From Microbacterium sp. SY138 (lineage in GTDB: Bacteria > Actinomycetota > Actinomycetes > Actinomycetales > Microbacteriaceae): DNA of 64,000 nt. Under the pieces are notes generated by a model that made no database searches, was not told where the DNA came from, and saw only the letters and a program-made list of their open reading frames with translations. The position numbers and the translations under genes were made by a program. This document shows positions 61,045 to 64,000 of this stretch, piece by piece; positions within the stretch are counted from its first letter, which is position 1; each line of letters begins with the position of its first letter. The stretch covers positions 1,116,001 through 1,180,000 of the forward strand of contig NZ_CP155793.1 of the NCBI RefSeq assembly GCF_039729145.1, read 5' to 3'.

Positions 61045-62250
61045 CTAACGAGCGCTGCCGACATCCCGTCCCGGTCGGTGCAGTTCGGAGAGCAGACGCT
61101 GGGCGAGCGGCGTGCTCGGATCGGGCGGCGGGGGAGGAGAGGCCTCGAGGTCGGCGAGCTCCTGCTCCGCGTCGCGCACGGCCTTCGCCGCGCTCCACAC
61201 GCGGTACCAGGGTGCGGCTTCACGTGCGGCATGGGCTTCGCGCACGCGGATGCGCGCAGCCGTCAGCAGGGCCTGATACTCCGCCATGCGGCGCTCGGCC
61301 TCGGTCAGCGTGAGGAGGGGCAGGTCGCGGTCCTGTGCAGCGACCGCGATCCACGAGGAGGCCACCAGCATCACCACGCCGTTGATGCGGAACCAGAGCA
61401 GCAGACCGATGAAGATCGCGAACGTCGCGAGCAGCGGGTTGGACGGGGTGTAGCTGAGGAGGAACCCCGCACCGAACTGCAGGATCGTCATCGCGCCGCC
61501 GCCCAGGAGAGCGCCGGGCCAGATCGTCTGCCAGTGCAGGGAGGTCCCGGTGAGGAATCGGACCATAGCCGCCAGGGCGCCCGACATCAGCGCGAAGGAG
61601 ACGATGACGGCACCGATGCGGATGAGGATCACCCCGTTCGAGCTGGAGTCCCAGCCGAGCAGACCGAGGAGCCAGCTCAGGATCGCGGCGCTCGCCGAGC
61701 TGAGGACCGAACCAGCCACCAGGGAAGCTCCGAAGATCACCGCCGCGAGCAGGTCGCGCGCCTTCAGGATCACGTAGCTGCGACGATCGGGCGGCAGACC
61801 GAAGATGTCTCTGGTCGCACGACGAGAGAACGTGACCCAGCCGATCGCGGTCCAGATCACGGTGCCGAGCGCGATCAGACCGGTGACGCTCAGCACTCCG
61901 GTGGTGCTCGCCGCGATGTCCTTCACCTGATCGGGCGTGACCACACCGCCCTCGGGAAGGATCAGATTGGGGATGTAGCTGTTGATCATCGCGATGAGGG
62001 CGTCGACGGCTTCATCGCTGCCTCCGAGCCAGAGTCCGGCGATCGCGAAGGCCAGGTAGATCGCGGCGAAGATCGCGAAGAGGGCCTGGTAGCTCACGCC
62101 CGCGGCGAGGAGGAATCCGTTGTGCTGCAGGAAGTGGCGCCAGACGCGCACGGGGAACAGTCCGAGGGTGCGCTGCGTCAGCGCGGTCGCGCGCTCGACG
62201 GCCGCATCGAGGCGACCGGGGTCGGTCGCGGAGCCATCGGGTTCGGACAC
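61045..62250 (-). CDS. YihY/virulence factor BrkB family membrane protein
   Basis: A 401-residue protein with six predicted membrane helices in the middle (about 60-325) and the family stretch FLLAAGVSYQALFAIFAAIYLAFAIAGL. The C-terminus is soluble with arginine-rich and Pro-rich segments. The family is often mislabelled RNase BN; its function is not settled. GTG 62250 is six bases after TAGGGT, with GGGGAG adjacent, so both leaderless and SD readings are possible. Confidence 0.85.
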   Translation of the reverse strand: MSEPDGSATDPGRLDAAVERATALTQRTLGLFPVRVWRHFLQHNGFLLAAGVSYQALFAIFAAIYLAFAIAGLWLGGSDEAVDALIAMINSYIPNLILPEGGVVTPDQVKDIAASTTGVLSVTGLIALGTVIWTAIGWVTFSRRATRDIFGLPPDRRSYVILKARDLLAAVIFGASLVAGSVLSSASAAILSWLLGLLGWDSSSNGVILIRIGAVIVSFALMSGALAAMVRFLTGTSLHWQTIWPGALLGGGAMTILQFGAGFLLSYTPSNPLLATFAIFIGLLLWFRINGVVMLVASSWIAVAAQDRDLPLLTLTEAERRMAEYQALLTAARIRVREAHAAREAAPWYRVWSAAKAVRDAEQELADLEASPPPPPDPSTPLAQRLLSELHRPGRDVGSAR

Positions 62251-62300
62251 CTCCCCACCCTATCCAAGAGCGGAACGGGCGTGAGCAGGGCAGGAACGCA

Positions 62301-62333
62301 GAACAGGCGGCCCCGGAAGGGGACCGCCTGTTC
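62301..62333 (-). terminator. Terminator of the sdh operon
   Basis: GAACAGGCGG-CCCC (62301-62314) pairs with GGGGACCGCCTGTTC (62319-62333) with one bulged base. It lies 24 bases after the end of sdhB on that strand. Confidence 0.85.
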
Positions 62334-62356
62334 TCGCGTTGTTGCCTGTCGCGGCG

Positions 62357-63124
62357 TCAGGGGCGACCTCGGAGCACGGCCTGCTTGACCTCGGCGATCG
62401 CCTTGGTCACCTCGATGCCACGGGGGCAGGCCTCGGAGCAGTTGAAGGTGGTGCGGCAGCGCCACACGCCTTCCTTGTCGTTGAGGATGTCGAGGCGGAC
62501 AGCCGCGTTGTCGTCACGGGAGTCGAAGATGAAGCGGTGCGCGTTGACGATCGCCGCCGGCCCGAAATACTGGCCGTCGGTCCAGAACACGGGGCACGAC
62601 GAGGTGCACGCGGCGCACAGGATGCACTTGGTGGTGTCGTCGAAGATCTCGCGGTCGGCGATGGACTGGACGCGCTCCTTGCCCTTCTCCGGAACGGAGC
62701 TGGCGACGAGGAACGGCTGCACCTCGCGGTACGACGCGAAGAACGGCTCCATGTCGACGACGAGGTCCTTCTCGAGCGGCAGACCCTTGATCGCCTCGAC
62801 GTAGATCGGCTTCGAGATGTCGAGGTCCTTGATCAGCGTCTTGCAGGCCAGGCGGTTGCGGCCGTTGATGCGCATGGCGTCGGAGCCGCAGATGCCGTGG
62901 GCACACGAGCGCCGGAAGGTGAGCGAGCCGTCGACCTCCCACTTGATCTTGTGCAGGGCGTCGAGCACGCGGTCGGTGGAGTAGAGCTCCACGTCGTAGT
63001 CGACCCAGTGCGGCTCGGAGTCGACCTCCGGGTTGAACCGGCGGATGTTGAACGTGACGATGAAGGACTGGATGCCGGTCTCTTCGGTCGTATCGGCAGG
63101 TGCCTCTGCGATGGCGGTCGACAT
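62357..63124 (-). CDS. sdhB: Succinate dehydrogenase iron-sulfur subunit
   Basis: A 255-residue subunit of the respiratory complex II that passes electrons from succinate to quinone. The [2Fe-2S] cluster Cys are in CAHGICGSDAMRI and CKTL, and the [4Fe-4S]/[3Fe-4S] sites are in CILCAACTSSCP and CRTTFNCSEACP. Ends the sdh operon, two bases after sdhA. Confidence 0.97.
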   Translation of the reverse strand: MSTAIAEAPADTTEETGIQSFIVTFNIRRFNPEVDSEPHWVDYDVELYSTDRVLDALHKIKWEVDGSLTFRRSCAHGICGSDAMRINGRNRLACKTLIKDLDISKPIYVEAIKGLPLEKDLVVDMEPFFASYREVQPFLVASSVPEKGKERVQSIADREIFDDTTKCILCAACTSSCPVFWTDGQYFGPAAIVNAHRFIFDSRDDNAAVRLDILNDKEGVWRCRTTFNCSEACPRGIEVTKAIAEVKQAVLRGRP

Positions 63125-63126
63125 GC

Positions 63127-64000
63127 TCAGTACTTCCTCTCCATCGGCGGGTAGTTGAACTCGCCCTGATCGTTCTTCGTGAAGACGACCGGTTTCCAGT
63201 CGAGCTTGATGTGGTCGCTCGGCGTGGAGGAGTGCGGATCACCGGTCAGGTAAGCCATGGTGTGCTTCATGTACTTCTCGTCGTTGCGCTTCGGGAAGTC
63301 GTCGCGCATGTGGCCGCCGCGGCTCTCCTCGCGGTTCTGCGCGGCGTAGACGACGACCTCGGCGATGTCGAGGAGGAAGCCCAGCTCGACGGCTTCGAGC
63401 AGGTCGGTGTTGAACCGCTGACCCTTGTCGTCGACGTGCACGTTCTTGTAGCGCTCACGCAGCTCGGCGATGACGCCGAGCACGTGCTGGAGGGAGTCGT
63501 GCGTGCGGAACACCTGCGCGCCCTTGTCCATCTCGTCCTGCAGCGTCTTGCGCAGGACGGCGATGCGCTCGGTGCCCTGGTTGTTGCGCAGGTCCTCGAG
63601 CATGCCCGACACGAAGCCGGCGGGGTTCTCGGGGAGGGGGACGAACTCGGCGGTCTTGACGTACTCGACGGCGTTGCGGCCGGCGCGCTTGCCGAAGACG
63701 TTGATGTCGAGCAGCGAGTTGGTGCCGAGGCGGTTGGCGCCGTGCACCGAGACGCATGCGCACTCGCCCGCGGCGTAGAGGCCGGGGACGACGGTGGTGT
63801 TGTCCGCGAGGACCTCGCCGTCGTTGTTGGTCGGGATGCCGCCCATCGCGTAGTGCGCGGTGGGCATCACGGGCACGGGCTCGACGACCGGGTCGACACC
63901 GAGGTACGTGCGGGCGAACTCGGTGATGTCGGGGAGCTTGGTCTCGAGCACCTCGGCGCCCAGGTGCGTGCAGTCGAGCAGCACGTAGTCCTTGTGGGGG
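63127..64000 (-). CDS. sdhA: Succinate dehydrogenase flavoprotein subunit, 5'-truncated
   Basis: The C-terminal 290 or so residues of SdhA; the gene runs off the right edge. Visible regions are AHYAMGGIPTN, GLYAAGECACVSVHGANRLGTNSLLDINVFGKRAG (substrate/FAD region with the catalytic Arg) and DDFPKRNDEKYMKHTMAYL. It oxidises succinate to fumarate. Two bases separate it from sdhB. Confidence 0.97.
   Translation of the reverse strand, partial: PHKDYVLLDCTHLGAEVLETKLPDITEFARTYLGVDPVVEPVPVMPTAHYAMGGIPTNNDGEVLADNTTVVPGLYAAGECACVSVHGANRLGTNSLLDINVFGKRAGRNAVEYVKTAEFVPLPENPAGFVSGMLEDLRNNQGTERIAVLRKTLQDEMDKGAQVFRTHDSLQHVLGVIAELRERYKNVHVDDKGQRFNTDLLEAVELGFLLDIAEVVVYAAQNREESRGGHMRDDFPKRNDEKYMKHTMAYLTGDPHSSTPSDHIKLDWKPVVFTKNDQGEFNYPPMERKY

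Overview
The window is 64 kb of a high-GC chromosome with tightly packed genes, ATGA/GTGA/TGATG start-stop overlaps and many GTG starts. Gene content (actinobacterial-type succinate dehydrogenase, tRNA-Gln-glmU-prs, rplY-pth, trpS, ABC-F, MetNIQ) fits an aerobic actinomycete, most likely of the Microbacteriaceae (Microbacterium-like). That placement is inferred from gene order and composition, not from a marker-gene comparison. I saw no prophage, insertion sequence, CRISPR array or rRNA.

Layout. 1-6.6 kb: a 3-oxoadipyl-CoA-type thiolase and an MHS-family transporter, each preceded by a PaaR-like palindrome, then a branched-chain 2-oxoacid dehydrogenase operon (E1a-E1b-E2) divergent from an Lrp-type regulator. 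7-15.5 kb: small membrane proteins, an HAD phosphatase, a spermidine-synthase-like protein, an ABC-F ATPase, a CPA1 antiporter and an MDR oxidoreductase. 15.5-16.5 kb: a lone, lower-GC secreted protein bracketed by an imperfect 30-bp direct repeat and preceded by three 20-bp iterons. 16.5-21.2 kb: MetQNI methionine importer, pseudouridine synthase, MarR and GNAT proteins. 21.3-23.9 kb: tRNA-Gln, glmU and prs. 24-29.2 kb: a flavin-based extracytoplasmic electron-transfer operon (FMN-binding lipoprotein, ApbE, NqrB/RnfD-reductase fusion) facing a two-component system.

29.3-54.8 kb is a large carbohydrate-acid catabolic region in two regulons. Block A (29.3-43.3 kb) has a carbohydrate esterase, a 1336-residue Tat-exported multidomain protein, a mandelate-racemase-type acid-sugar dehydratase, an IclR regulator, a sugar ABC importer, an SDR, a DapA-family lyase, an SMP-30 lactonase and a KDPG-type aldolase. 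Together these could take an exported polymer to an imported oligosaccharide, an aldonate, a 2-keto-3-deoxy acid and pyruvate. A TGCATNNTGTG motif recurs at its three control regions. Block B (45.7-54.8 kb) carries idnD, idnO, gntK and gnd, a complete L-idonate to 5-ketogluconate to gluconate to 6-phosphogluconate to ribulose-5-phosphate route. It also has an MHS transporter, two further dehydrogenases, an FAH-family protein and a second IclR regulator; 19-bp-spaced TCCAA repeats lie at two promoters. A MacB-like ABC exporter sits between the blocks.

54.8-64 kb is mostly housekeeping: a 41-residue membrane protein, rplY, pth, a proline-rich membrane protein, trpS, an SRPBCC/DUF4166/DUF4166 cassette, an exonuclease III, a YihY/BrkB protein, and sdhB with a truncated sdhA. 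Across the window at least eleven genes have a -10-like hexamer placed 6 or 7 bases before the start codon and mostly no Shine-Dalgarno, which points to leaderless translation. No gene-free gap exceeds 300 bases; the longest (16260-16554, 295 bases) holds the iterons, two small hairpins, one copy of the direct repeat and the metQ leader.
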